The notes: generated by a model from the letters alone, not told the origin. Shown: positions 1-6,863, counted from the first letter of the stretch. The stretch: DNA of 12,745 nt from an uncultured Gemmatimonadaceae bacterium (GCA_955652265.1 CATPBD010000033.1:1-12745); one strand, 5' to 3'. Made by a program: numbers and translations.

Positions 1-274
1 ACTTGAGTGCTCCCCGCTCTCGTGTCTGCCAATAGACCGAGTCGCGCCCATCATCGCCTGCGGTGAGATACACGAATACGCCACGATTACCTCTCCGGAG
101 CCTCTCTGTTATCACATCACCCATGAACAACTGCCAATCGTCTTGGTGAGCCACGATGACGCCATCGAGCTCTTCAGTATGGTTAGATAATGACCTAACT
201 CCGATTGGGTCAGGCAATGTCGCAGCAACGGCGGCAATCCACACCGCGCCTGCATGCTGGATAAACGGTTTCAC
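1..274 (-). CDS. PIG-L/LmbE-family deacetylase, exported, N-terminal fragment cut by window edge
   Basis: Reading the minus strand leftward from a GTG at 274 gives 91 codons without a stop, running off the window at base 1. After a short basic start (MKPF) comes a hydrophobic stretch (AGAVWIAAVAATLP, residues 8-21) that looks like a signal peptide. Then follow VIVAHQDDWQLF (about residues 39-50) and VYLTAGDDGR (about 68-77). The AHxDD element is the first zinc/catalytic motif of PIG-L (LmbE, GlcNAc-PI de-N-acetylase) hydrolases, and TxGDxG plus the following YWQTRERGAL fit the family. These enzymes remove N-acetyl groups from amino sugars using zinc. The later HxxH zinc motif lies outside the window. 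In-frame GTG codons at 286 and 313 are alternative starts; no clear Shine-Dalgarno sequence decides between them. The family call is solid; the substrate is unknown and the exact start is uncertain. Confidence 0.8.
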   Translation of the reverse strand, partial: MKPFIQHAGAVWIAAVAATLPDPIGVRSLSNHTEELDGVIVAHQDDWQLFMGDVITERLRRGNRGVFVYLTAGDDGRDSVYWQTRERGALK

Positions 275-337
275 GGAGAGTCTCACGAGGCAAAAGTAAC
301 TCGGATTGCACACCCGGTCCAGCAGACAGATGTGCAA

Positions 338-371
338 AGCGGGTGCGCATCCGCGCACCCGCGCACCCGCT
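338..371. terminator. GC-rich hairpin downstream of the YceI gene, possible terminator
   Basis: GCGGGTGCGC (339-348) and GCGCACCCGC (353-362) form a perfect 10-bp stem with a 4-base loop. A second copy of the right arm, GCGCACCCGCT (361-371), can instead pair with AGCGGGTGCGC (338-348) over 11 bp. On the minus strand it lies about 30 bases after the YceI stop codon and is followed by TTTGC, a weak U-tract. It probably ends yceI transcription before the PIG-L gene, but without a strong T-run this is a moderate call. Apart from this, the 275-402 gap shows nothing recognisable. Confidence 0.5.
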
Positions 372-402
372 ATGTTAGCTTCTTATATAATCAACCGCGA
401 AA

Positions 403-966
403 CTATGCGACCTTCACAGCCTCTACCTCGAGGCAGATCTTGATCTCGAATCCCACCACGACCCCACCGGTCTCCAGCGCCTGATTCCAGGTTAGGCCGA
501 AATCACGGCGGTCAATCTTCCCGGTTCCACTAAAGCCGACACGCTCTCCACCCCACGGATCCTTCGTCTTTCCCTCGAACGTGACATCCAGAGTTATTGG
601 CTTCGTGACGTCTCGAATGGTCAGCTCACCCGTGAGCTTGAAGTTCTCCTTTTCACCCTCGATACGGGTGCTGCGGAATTTGATCTCCGGGTAGACCTCT
701 GCATTGAGGAAATCAGCTGAGCGAAGATGCTGATCCCGCTGGTCGGTCCGCGTGTCGAGGCTGGCTGCCAGGAGCGTCGCTTCGACGGAAGACTTCCTTG
801 GATCCTTCTCATCGGTGTAGATGGTGCCTGTGACATCACTGATCCGGCCTTTTACGGTCGTAATCATCAGATGCTTCGCCGAAAACTCGACTAGGGTATG
901 TGTAGGATCGAGTTTCCATGCTGTTTTGGCTCCTGCTGCGGGGGCCAATGTTGCGGGTGCGGTCAT
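403..966 (-). CDS. YceI-family (polyisoprenoid-binding-like) protein, cytosolic form
   Basis: A 187-residue protein that is almost entirely one YceI domain (about residues 16-185). It opens with WKLDPTHTLVEFSAKHLM and continues with the family pattern TVKGRISDVTGTI, SADFLNAEVYPEIKFRST, LTGELTIRDVTKPITLDV and FSGTGKIDRRDFGLTWN. YceI proteins are lipocalin-like beta barrels that bind long isoprenoid lipids; many are periplasmic. This one has no signal peptide, so it is predicted to stay in the cytoplasm. The ATG at 966 is preceded by AGAGGA seven bases upstream, which supports the start. It is divergent from an HxlR-type regulator gene, with a consensus-like promoter (TTGACA, 17 bp, TATACT) in the shared region, so it is probably that regulator's main target. 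Ligand and physiological role cannot be read from the sequence; stress response is an inference from related regulator/target pairs. Confidence 0.93.
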   Translation of the reverse strand: MTAPATLAPAAGAKTAWKLDPTHTLVEFSAKHLMITTVKGRISDVTGTIYTDEKDPRKSSVEATLLAASLDTRTDQRDQHLRSADFLNAEVYPEIKFRSTRIEGEKENFKLTGELTIRDVTKPITLDVTFEGKTKDPWGGERVGFSGTGKIDRRDFGLTWNQALETGGVVVGFEIKICLEVEAVKVA

Positions 967-1036
967 TGTTGATTCCTCTGTCTTTCGGTCTGAAGTGTCT
1001 GCCGATCATTGTCCCGGCAGAGTGGGTTGTCCGGAC

Positions 1037-1065
1037 TGGACTTACTATTGATATGCTAGTATACT
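1037..1065 (+). promoter_or_regulatory. Sigma70-type promoter for the HxlR-family regulator
   Basis: On the plus strand, TGGACT (1037-1042) is followed after 17 bp by TATACT (1060-1065). The -35 matches the consensus less well than the opposing one (4 of 6). The predicted start near 1072 leaves a leader of about 40 bases before the ATG at 1113. Its -10 overlaps that of the yceI promoter on the other strand. Confidence 0.5.
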
Positions 1066-1073
1066 TTAGTAAG
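1041..1073. promoter_or_regulatory. Inverted-repeat operator between the YceI and HxlR genes
   Basis: CTTACTA (1041-1047) and TAGTAAG (1067-1073) are a perfect 7-bp inverted repeat with a 19-bp spacer. Inside are further TACT/AGTA half-sites: TAGTA (1057-1061), the 8-bp palindrome AGTATACT (1058-1065), and TACTTTAGTA (1062-1071). TACT/AGTA half-sites resemble those known for HxlR-family repressors such as YodB. The repeat covers both -10 boxes, so a bound dimer would block both divergent promoters. This suggests repression of yceI plus autoregulation by the adjacent HxlR protein. Confidence 0.65.
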
Positions 1074-1086
1074 AAACTTGTGTCAA
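1058..1086 (-). promoter_or_regulatory. Sigma70-type promoter for the YceI gene
   Basis: On the minus strand, a perfect -35 TTGACA (1086-1081) is followed after exactly 17 bp by -10 TATACT (1063-1058). The predicted start of transcription is near 1051, giving a leader of about 85 bases before the ATG at 966. It shares its -10 region with the opposing promoter and lies within the inverted repeat. Confidence 0.7.
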
Positions 1087-1112
1087 GCACCCTATTTCCT
1101 CAAACTTTCTGC

Positions 1113-1481
1113 ATGGTCCCGAACGGTTCGCCTCCCCCTGTCTGCTCCCGTTTCCACCGAGCTGTCGAACTCATCGGCGGACGATGGACTGGTGCAATCA
1201 TCCAAACCCTGCTTCAGGGGAAAACACGGTACGCGCTTATTAAGGGCGCGATCCCTGACATTACCGATCGGATGTTGTCGGAACGACTGCGTTCCCTGGA
1301 GTCGGAAGAGCTCGTAACGCGAAGAGTGGTTCCAGACAGTCCCGTGCGCGTTGAGTACGAGCTCACCGCGAAGGGCAGGTCTCTCCAGAGCTCGTTGCGC
1401 GAGATCAGCGCTTGGGCCGAACGTTGGATTCCGCTCGAATCAGAAGCGCCCGCGAAGAAAAATCGTAAGGCTGCCGGCTGA
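1113..1481 (+). CDS. HxlR-family winged-helix transcriptional regulator
   Basis: A 122-residue DNA-binding protein. The family hallmark is near the N-terminus: a cysteine at residue 11 (PPVCSRFHRAVELIGGRW), where HxlR members have Cys-Pro followed by IGGKW. Then come the helix-turn-helix and wing (YALIKGAIPDITDRMLSERLRSLESEELVTRRV and VRVEYELTAKGRSL), ending in a basic tail. The open frame extends back to 918, but that part crosses the promoter region and the yceI start. ATG 1113 gives the normal family length and fits the predicted transcription start; no good Shine-Dalgarno sequence precedes it. In relatives such as YodB and HypR the N-terminal cysteine senses electrophiles or oxidants, so redox control of the divergent yceI gene is a reasonable inference, not a demonstrated fact. 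A paired site over both promoters suggests autoregulation. Confidence 0.92.
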   Translation: MVPNGSPPPVCSRFHRAVELIGGRWTGAIIQTLLQGKTRYALIKGAIPDITDRMLSERLRSLESEELVTRRVVPDSPVRVEYELTAKGRSLQSSLREISAWAERWIPLESEAPAKKNRKAAG

Positions 1482-1493
1482 CTCTCACGAGAG

Positions 1494-1512
1494 CGGCGAG
1501 AAATGCTCGCCG
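1494..1512 (+). terminator. Stem-loop after the HxlR gene, weak terminator candidate
   Basis: CGGCGAG (1494-1500) and CTCGCCG (1506-1512) form a perfect 7-bp stem with loop AAATG, starting 13 bases after the HxlR stop codon. The nearest T-run (TTTT, 1526-1529) is 14 bases further on rather than directly after the stem, so rho-independent termination is possible but not secure. Confidence 0.4.
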
Positions 1513-1563
1513 TGGTAAAGTCGGGTTTTCATTGGGCCTCAACCGTGTTGATTGTGCACTCCC

Positions 1564-1584
1564 CCGATTGCACTTTTCAATCGG
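1564..1584. promoter_or_regulatory. Inverted repeat upstream of the M28 peptidase gene
   Basis: CCGATTG (1564-1570) and CAATCGG (1578-1584) are a perfect 7-bp inverted repeat around a 7-base spacer, 55 bases upstream of the peptidase ATG. Just before it is a partial direct repeat (GATTGTGCAC, then GATTGCAC). It may be a regulator-binding site or a leader hairpin. I could not find a convincing -35/-10 pair in this 157-base gap. Confidence 0.3.
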
Positions 1585-1638
1585 CTGAGTTCCCACTCGA
1601 GAACTGATGCTCCTCCCACAACCCATGCCTCCCAAAAA

Positions 1639-3888
1639 ATGCGTACGCTCGTTTCATCGCTGCTGATCTCTGCAACCGGGTTGGCTCTGACGCCCGCTCC
1701 TGCCGATACCCTTTTGCGCGGTTTCTTCCCGCAATCGGTTCAAGCCGAGCGCGATCTCGAAGCGCGCTTCAAGGCGATGCCAGATCCTGCAAGAATGAGA
1801 GAGGCAATGCGTCGCCTGAGCGCGCGTCCCCATCACGTCGGCTCCGCGTACGACAAAGACAACGCCGAATGGATTCTCGGTCAGTACAAGTCCTACGGAT
1901 GGGATGCGCACATTGAAAATTTCGATGTCCTCTTTCCGACTCCGCTTGAGCGGATCGTGGAGCTTATCTCTCCAACGACCTACAAGGCGTCACTTCAGGA
2001 GACAGCGATCCCGGTGGACCCGACATCGAATCAGCAGACCGAGCAGCTGCCTTCGTACAATGCCTACTCGATTGACGGCGATGTCACCGGGCCGCTGGTT
2101 TTCGTGAATTACGGAATACCAGCTGACTACGATGAGCTCGAGCGGCACGGAGTGTCTGTCAAGGGCGCTATCGTGATCGCCAAGTACGGCGGATCATGGC
2201 GCGGTATCAAGCCGAAGGTCGCCGGCGAGCACGGTGCCATCGGCTGTCTCATTTACTCGGATCCGAGGGATGACGGTTATGCTGGCGGGGACGTCTTTCC
2301 CGCCGGTCCGATGCGTCCCGCCCAAGGTGTGCAGCGCGGTTCAGTCGCCGACATGCCAGTCTATCCCGGAGATCCTCTTACTCCCGGCGTTGGTGCAACA
2401 AAAAACGCGAAGCGCCTTTCGATCGCTGAGGCGAAGACAATTACAAAAATCCCGGTGTTGCCCATTTCCTATGGCGATGCGCAGCCACTTCTCGCCGCAC
2501 TTGGCGGTCCCATTGTTCCGACATCGTGGCGCGGTGGATTGCCGATCACTTATCGCTTTGGCCCCGGTCAGGCAAAAGTTCATTTGCGCGTCAAGTCCGA
2601 GTGGAGCCTGAAGACGCTCTACGACGTGATCGCGAAATTGCCCGGCACGACCGAGGCGGATCAATGGGTCATTCGCGGCAACCATCATGACGCGTGGGTA
2701 AACGGCGCCGAGGATCCGCTTTCCGGGCAGGTCGCTGAGCTGGAGGAGGCGCGGGCACTCGGCACACTGTACCAGCAAGGGTGGCGGCCGAAGCGCACCA
2801 TCATTTACGCGGCTTGGGATGGTGAAGAACCCGGACTCCTGGGTTCAACGGAATGGGTCGAGACACACGCAGACGAGCTCAGGGCACACGCTGTCGCCTA
2901 TCTCAATAGCGACACCAACAGCCGAGGCTACCTGGGCATCGAGGGATCACACTCCCTCGAGAAATTCATCAACGGCGTTGCAATGGATGTGGAGGATCCC
3001 GAATCCGGTGTGAGCTCCTGGAAGCGGACCCAGGCTGCGAGAATTCTCAATGGTTCTCCGGAGAGCCGCCGCGAGGCGCGAGATCGCGAAGACCTTCGCA
3101 TCGGAGCGCTGGGCTCAGGCTCTGACTATTCGCCGTTCATCGATCATCTGGGTGTTGCGTCGCTCAATCTCGGATATGGCGGCGAGGACGAAGGCGGTAT
3201 TTATCACTCGATTTACGACGACTTCTACTGGTACACTCACTTCAGCGACACATCGTTTGTCTACGGACGCGCCCTCGCGCAGGCAGCTGGGATTGCCGTG
3301 CTTCGGCTTGCAAATGCCGATGTACTTCCATTCGCGTTCACCAACCTAGCCGAGACTGTTCAGGGTTACGTGAAAGATCTCCAGTCTTTGCGAGACAGGC
3401 GCGCGGAGCAGATTGCGGATCGCAACAAAGAGATCGATGAAGGATTGTTCAAATTCACGAGCGACCCGCGTGATCCGGTGACGGCCCCACAACGCCAGCA
3501 GCCCGCACCGCAGCTGAACTTTGCGCCGCTCCTCAATGCGCTCGATTCATTGAACCACGCTGCATCGCGCTACGACCGCGCGTACAACCGCGCCGTGGGT
3601 GAAGGTCATCCCACCGTAGCGAAAAGCGTAAATGAACGGTTGCTTCAGGCCGAGCGCGCTCTCACTTCCGCCGAGGGGCTAAAGAACAGAAGCTGGTACG
3701 TACACATGCTCTACGCACCGGGCTTCTACACTGGTTATGGAGTGAAGACGATACCGGGAGTTCGCGAAGCGATCGAGCAGGGACAGTGGCAGGATGCCGA
3801 CAGGGAGATCGTGCGTGCCGCTACAGCGTTGGAACGCGAAGCGACTCTTATTAGTCAAATAGCTGCGACTCTGTCTGGTGGCACCTGA
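1639..3888 (+). CDS. Exported M28 zinc metallopeptidase, glutamate carboxypeptidase II-like
   Basis: A 749-residue protein with a signal peptide (MRTLVSSLLISATGLALTPA, cut near residue 22). It has an inserted PA domain (roughly residues 110-330), the M28 catalytic domain, and a C-terminal transferrin-receptor-type dimerisation domain (about 610-749). The zinc-site residues of human glutamate carboxypeptidase II all have counterparts: H349 and D351 (NHHDAW), D359 (EDPLSG), E396/E397 (WDGEEPGLLGSTEW), D425 (YLNSDTN) and H523 (YHSIYDD). From H349 to D425 the spacing equals that in the human enzyme. It should therefore be an active two-zinc aminopeptidase or carboxypeptidase in the periplasm or outside the cell; peptide substrates are unknown. 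The frame is open back to a TTG at 1552, but ATG 1639 puts the signal peptide at the start. No Shine-Dalgarno is visible. It converges on the receptor gene with a 12-bp gap. Confidence 0.93.
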   Translation: MRTLVSSLLISATGLALTPAPADTLLRGFFPQSVQAERDLEARFKAMPDPARMREAMRRLSARPHHVGSAYDKDNAEWILGQYKSYGWDAHIENFDVLFPTPLERIVELISPTTYKASLQETAIPVDPTSNQQTEQLPSYNAYSIDGDVTGPLVFVNYGIPADYDELERHGVSVKGAIVIAKYGGSWRGIKPKVAGEHGAIGCLIYSDPRDDGYAGGDVFPAGPMRPAQGVQRGSVADMPVYPGDPLTPGVGATKNAKRLSIAEAKTITKIPVLPISYGDAQPLLAALGGPIVPTSWRGGLPITYRFGPGQAKVHLRVKSEWSLKTLYDVIAKLPGTTEADQWVIRGNHHDAWVNGAEDPLSGQVAELEEARALGTLYQQGWRPKRTIIYAAWDGEEPGLLGSTEWVETHADELRAHAVAYLNSDTNSRGYLGIEGSHSLEKFINGVAMDVEDPESGVSSWKRTQAARILNGSPESRREARDREDLRIGALGSGSDYSPFIDHLGVASLNLGYGGEDEGGIYHSIYDDFYWYTHFSDTSFVYGRALAQAAGIAVLRLANADVLPFAFTNLAETVQGYVKDLQSLRDRRAEQIADRNKEIDEGLFKFTSDPRDPVTAPQRQQPAPQLNFAPLLNALDSLNHAASRYDRAYNRAVGEGHPTVAKSVNERLLQAERALTSAEGLKNRSWYVHMLYAPGFYTGYGVKTIPGVREAIEQGQWQDADREIVRAATALEREATLISQIAATLSGGT

Positions 3889-3900
3889 TGGCGAAGCCGC

Positions 3901-6192
3901 TCAGTACGTGACCTGGTAGTTCAACCGAAAGCCTCGCGCCGGCTGCGGGATGAAATCCTTGATCACCGAAAGGTTGTCTCGGTACACACGGTTGAACACG
4001 TTATCGCAATGGAGACCGATGTTATGTACGAGGCGTTGTCGCGTTAACCGCACCCCGATGCCGAGATTCACCACAGCATATCCGGCAGTCGGCGTGTCAC
4101 CTTCACCGAGTCGCGTCTGCCTCGCCGCAAGACGCGTTTCGATCACACCCATATAAGTTCTGTCCTGATATGTCGCGCGCAACAACCCTCTTAGCGGAGG
4201 TATGAACGGCAACGGGACGTTGCGTCTTGTATCCTCGGCGTTCACATAATCAGCGCCGGCTTTGAGCGCGAAATATTGAGCCGGCTGGATGACGACGCTC
4301 GCATCAAGACCAAATAACCGAGCGCTGGTGGCACCGAACTGGCGCACTGGAAATCCTTGAATCGTGTCGCCGCGCAGGAACCCGTAGATGTAGCTACGGA
4401 TGCTGTTTGCGTAGGGCGCGATTTCAAAGGACAGGTTTGTGAAGCTCCCCTTGAGTGACGCGTCCGCCCCCAATCCTGTTTCGGGGCGGAGTTCCGCGCT
4501 GCCTATCGTGTACGTACCACTCGGGGCATCAAGTCCGTTCGCAAACAATTCCTGAACGGTGGGAGCGCGAAATGATCGGGCGAGACTCAATGATCCTGTC
4601 AGATGCGGCGTGAACTGCTGGATCGCGCCGAGTGAGGCCGTCAGTGCATTGGAAAGCCGTGAGACATTGAGCGTTTGAAAAACCGGATCCGTCGACTGCG
4701 GGTACGGACGCGTTTGAATCTTGTTGTAATCGTATCGCAGACCGGCTTGCAGGCGAGTGTTATCCGCGGCCGGATATTCTTCGAACGCGTATCCTGCAAA
4801 CCCGCCGGTCATCGAGTTCGGGCCAAGCGGCTCGTCACCCTCGATCGTGAGGTCTTCAATGTTCGCCCACAGTCCTAACGTGCCTTCGAGTTTGCCGAAG
4901 GGTTGATGTTGCAGCTGCAGCACCCCGTTGAACTCCCGTTTATGGAAATGGTTGGCTTGAGGTTCGGAAACGCCGCTCGCGTCCTGAGTTGTTGGGAATT
5001 CGGAGTGGTTGTAGTCATTGTAGCCCGCGTTCAATCTCAGTTGCTTTGCGAATGATCCATCGGCATTGAATAGGCTGCGGAATTCGACTGTATTGCGCCG
5101 CTGAGCGATGCGCGACGTAGTCGGAGGCACATTCACAAAGTCCGGATTAGGCGGGACACCGGGTATGCCGTAGTTCGTTTCGAAGTGTTTGCCACCGATC
5201 CCGAATGTTCCGAGGCCGCTTTGATAAGCGTAACCAAGACCTGCCTCGCCGCTACGGTCGAACGTCTGTGGCATCCGATCCAGATTGAACACTGCACCGG
5301 TGCCCGGGTCAGTATAGCTTCCCGAAGGAATCCGGATATTGTGCGACCTGATTCCTCCCGCCGAGACACGCAATGCTTGACTGCCCTGGCTGTACACGTT
5401 GTTGACATAGGCCGCACCCTCATTGCTTACCGTATTCCCCTCGATCGCGGCTGTGCCTGAAATGGAATGATCCGACACGGATGGAACCATGTCGGTGATG
5501 ACATTTACGAGCCCGCCAATCGTACTGGGGCCATAGAGGATGGTCGCGGGGCCGCGAACCACGTCGATTTGCGAAACACTGATCGCCTCGATTGGAGTAG
5601 CATGAGCGGGATCAAAAGTCGCCAGATCACCCATGCGAAGCCCGTTTTCGAGAACCAGCACCTCGTTGTCCCCCAGGCCCCGCAGAATTGGTCGCGATGG
5701 AGCAGACCCGTTGCTGCGAACTGCGACGCCGGGAAGATCGGAGATCTTCTCCGCGAAACTGGTCCCTGTACTGTTCTGGAATTCGACTCGCGATTTGGAC
5801 GCGGTCGATTGATACTGTTCGTCGGAAGTGCGCGCGATTGGTGATGCGGAGACCACAACCTCCTTGAGGTGGATCGCGGATTCCCTCAAGTCAAACGATA
5901 CCCTCGCGGTATCGCTGATCACTTTGACCGTGTCCGTCGCCGACGCGTATCCGGTGACACCAACGAATACTCTGTAAATGCCCTTCGGAACATCAGAGAA
6001 AGTGAACTGCCCTTGTGCCCCAGTATGCTCGATGCGATCAAGCTCGAGGAGTCGCACAGTCGCGCCAACTACAGGGTTGCCAGCACTTTGGACGGTTCCA
6101 GTAACGGTTTGCGCTTGGAGAGCGGCCGGCCACAAGAATGGTGAGGCGAACACAGTGCAGATCTTGATCAGGCGGCCTTTCACAATTCGCAC
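3901..6192 (-). CDS. TonB-dependent outer-membrane receptor with carboxypeptidase-regulatory-like N-terminal domain
   Basis: A 763-residue receptor starting at GTG 6192 (an in-frame GTG at 6183 is an alternative). The signal peptide ends near ALQA-QTVTG (cleavage after residue 27). A carboxypeptidase-regulatory-like beta-sandwich follows (about 29-103; VTGTVQSAGNPVVGATVRL). Next are a TonB-box-like EVVVSAS (111-117) and the plug (about 140-235) with RPILRGLGDNEVLVLENG and IDVVRGPATILYGPSTIGGLVNVIT. The 22-strand barrel fills the rest and ends in an aromatic residue (NYQVTY), as needed for BamA-dependent insertion. It imports a scarce nutrient across the outer membrane using energy from TonB-ExbBD. 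The YNDYNHSEF segment resembles a barrel element common in ZnuD-like receptors, so a metal or metal-chelate cargo is possible but weakly supported. It lies 22 bp downstream of tRNA-Phe on the same strand and may be read through from it. No riboswitch is visible. Confidence 0.93.
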   Translation of the reverse strand: MRIVKGRLIKICTVFASPFLWPAALQAQTVTGTVQSAGNPVVGATVRLLELDRIEHTGAQGQFTFSDVPKGIYRVFVGVTGYASATDTVKVISDTARVSFDLRESAIHLKEVVVSASPIARTSDEQYQSTASKSRVEFQNSTGTSFAEKISDLPGVAVRSNGSAPSRPILRGLGDNEVLVLENGLRMGDLATFDPAHATPIEAISVSQIDVVRGPATILYGPSTIGGLVNVITDMVPSVSDHSISGTAAIEGNTVSNEGAAYVNNVYSQGSQALRVSAGGIRSHNIRIPSGSYTDPGTGAVFNLDRMPQTFDRSGEAGLGYAYQSGLGTFGIGGKHFETNYGIPGVPPNPDFVNVPPTTSRIAQRRNTVEFRSLFNADGSFAKQLRLNAGYNDYNHSEFPTTQDASGVSEPQANHFHKREFNGVLQLQHQPFGKLEGTLGLWANIEDLTIEGDEPLGPNSMTGGFAGYAFEEYPAADNTRLQAGLRYDYNKIQTRPYPQSTDPVFQTLNVSRLSNALTASLGAIQQFTPHLTGSLSLARSFRAPTVQELFANGLDAPSGTYTIGSAELRPETGLGADASLKGSFTNLSFEIAPYANSIRSYIYGFLRGDTIQGFPVRQFGATSARLFGLDASVVIQPAQYFALKAGADYVNAEDTRRNVPLPFIPPLRGLLRATYQDRTYMGVIETRLAARQTRLGEGDTPTAGYAVVNLGIGVRLTRQRLVHNIGLHCDNVFNRVYRDNLSVIKDFIPQPARGFRLNYQVTY

Positions 6193-6214
6193 GCTCTGTT
6201 GTTGGTTACACCAG

Positions 6215-6287
<73 letters not shown>

Positions 6288-6305
6288 GTACAGTTTGGAC
6301 AGCAC

Positions 6306-6334
6306 AATTAACCCAATCGCGATCTTCTAATCAA
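6306..6334 (-). promoter_or_regulatory. Possible promoter for tRNA-Phe
   Basis: On the minus strand, TTGATT (6334-6329) and TTAATT (6311-6306) are separated by 17 bp, which would start transcription about 12-15 bases before the mature tRNA 5' end. The -10 match is weak. The tRNA may instead be transcribed from the upstream queF operon, since no strong terminator separates them. Confidence 0.35.
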
Positions 6335-6380
6335 CGGGGCGTGAATCGCGCATTTGAATCGCTCGCGATGGTTGTGAATC

Positions 6381-6797
6381 TCAGCGGGTGAGTGCTTTTC
6401 CGTGAGCAGCTGTGATCACTGACTTTACCCCACCTCGAACATTGAAATCACCGACGACACGCATCCACTTCGGCTTGGAGCTCGCGACGAGATCATCCAG
6501 AATTCGGTTGACTGCACGCTCGTAAAAAATCCCGTCGTTCCTGTAGCTCCACAGATAGAGCTTGAGGCTCTTGAGCTCGATGCACTTTGCCGCCGGGACG
6601 TAAGTGATGCGAATCGTCCCGAAGTCGGGCGCGCCTCCCTTCAATAGTGCCAGCTCTTCCGCGTCGCCCTCGATTCCGCCGAGTGGACAAAGGGACGTGA
6701 ACTCCGAGCAATCCATGTGGATCTCGTAGTCACGATCTGCGTAAGGATTGTCGAAGGTCTCGAGAAGCTCTGGTCTTGGCATCCTCGAACGATGCAC
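6381..6797 (-). CDS. queF: NADPH-dependent 7-cyano-7-deazaguanine reductase (preQ1 synthase), short YkvM-type, with insertion
   Basis: A 138-residue (from GTG 6797) or 133-residue (from ATG 6782) QueF of the single-domain YkvM type. It reduces the nitrile preQ0 to preQ1 with NADPH in the cytoplasm, a step in making queuosine in tRNA. Seen: DRDYEIHMDCSEFTSLCP with the nucleophile Cys37, the QueF motif ELKSLKLYLWSYRN, and FNVRGGVKSV near the end. The catalytic Asp (PDFG) is Asp58. In Bacillus subtilis QueF the equivalent Cys55 and Asp62 are seven residues apart; here they are 21 apart, so there is a 14-residue insertion (about 6627-6683). Which start is used is unclear: GTG 6797 has no clear Shine-Dalgarno, and ATG 6782 has AGG touching it; MPRPELLETF is a typical QueF opening. 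It follows the rhomboid gene by 66 bp and precedes tRNA-Phe. Confidence 0.93.
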   Translation of the reverse strand: MHRSRMPRPELLETFDNPYADRDYEIHMDCSEFTSLCPLGGIEGDAEELALLKGGAPDFGTIRITYVPAAKCIELKSLKLYLWSYRNDGIFYERAVNRILDDLVASSKPKWMRVVGDFNVRGGVKSVITAAHGKALTR

Positions 6798-6807
6798 CGA
6801 TGACTGA

Positions 6808-6823
6808 CGCGGATCAATCCGCG
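6808..6823 (-). other. Small hairpin in the queF leader
   Basis: CGCGGA (6808-6813) and TCCGCG (6818-6823) form a perfect 6-bp stem with a 4-base loop, in the gap between the rhomboid stop and the queF start. There is no T-run, so it is not a rho-independent terminator. It lies 11-26 bases upstream of the GTG start and could affect RNA stability or initiation. It does not have the layout of a preQ1-I riboswitch. Confidence 0.35.
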
Positions 6824-6863
6824 GCGACGCCTTGCAACCTCACTACTCAGAGCGGTGTCGCTG

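Noticed and set aside
918-1112. N-terminal extension of the HxlR regulator back to an ATG at 918
   Set aside because: It would overlap the yceI coding start and run through both promoters; it resembles no HxlR N-terminus, and ATG 1113 gives the standard family length.
1552-1638. Extension of the M28 peptidase back to TTG 1552
   Set aside because: It would put 29 polar residues before an evident signal peptide; the inverted repeat at 1564-1584 also lies there.
5467-5844. Plus-strand open frames of 91-125 codons antisense to the TonB-dependent receptor
   Set aside because: They mirror the receptor's reading frame, show no domain or start signal, and are explained by codon bias of the real gene.
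6798-6863. A preQ1 riboswitch in front of queF
   Set aside because: The 66-base leader has only a small 6-bp hairpin and lacks the C-rich loop and A-rich tail of the preQ1-I aptamer; preQ1-II and III would not fit the visible pairing either.
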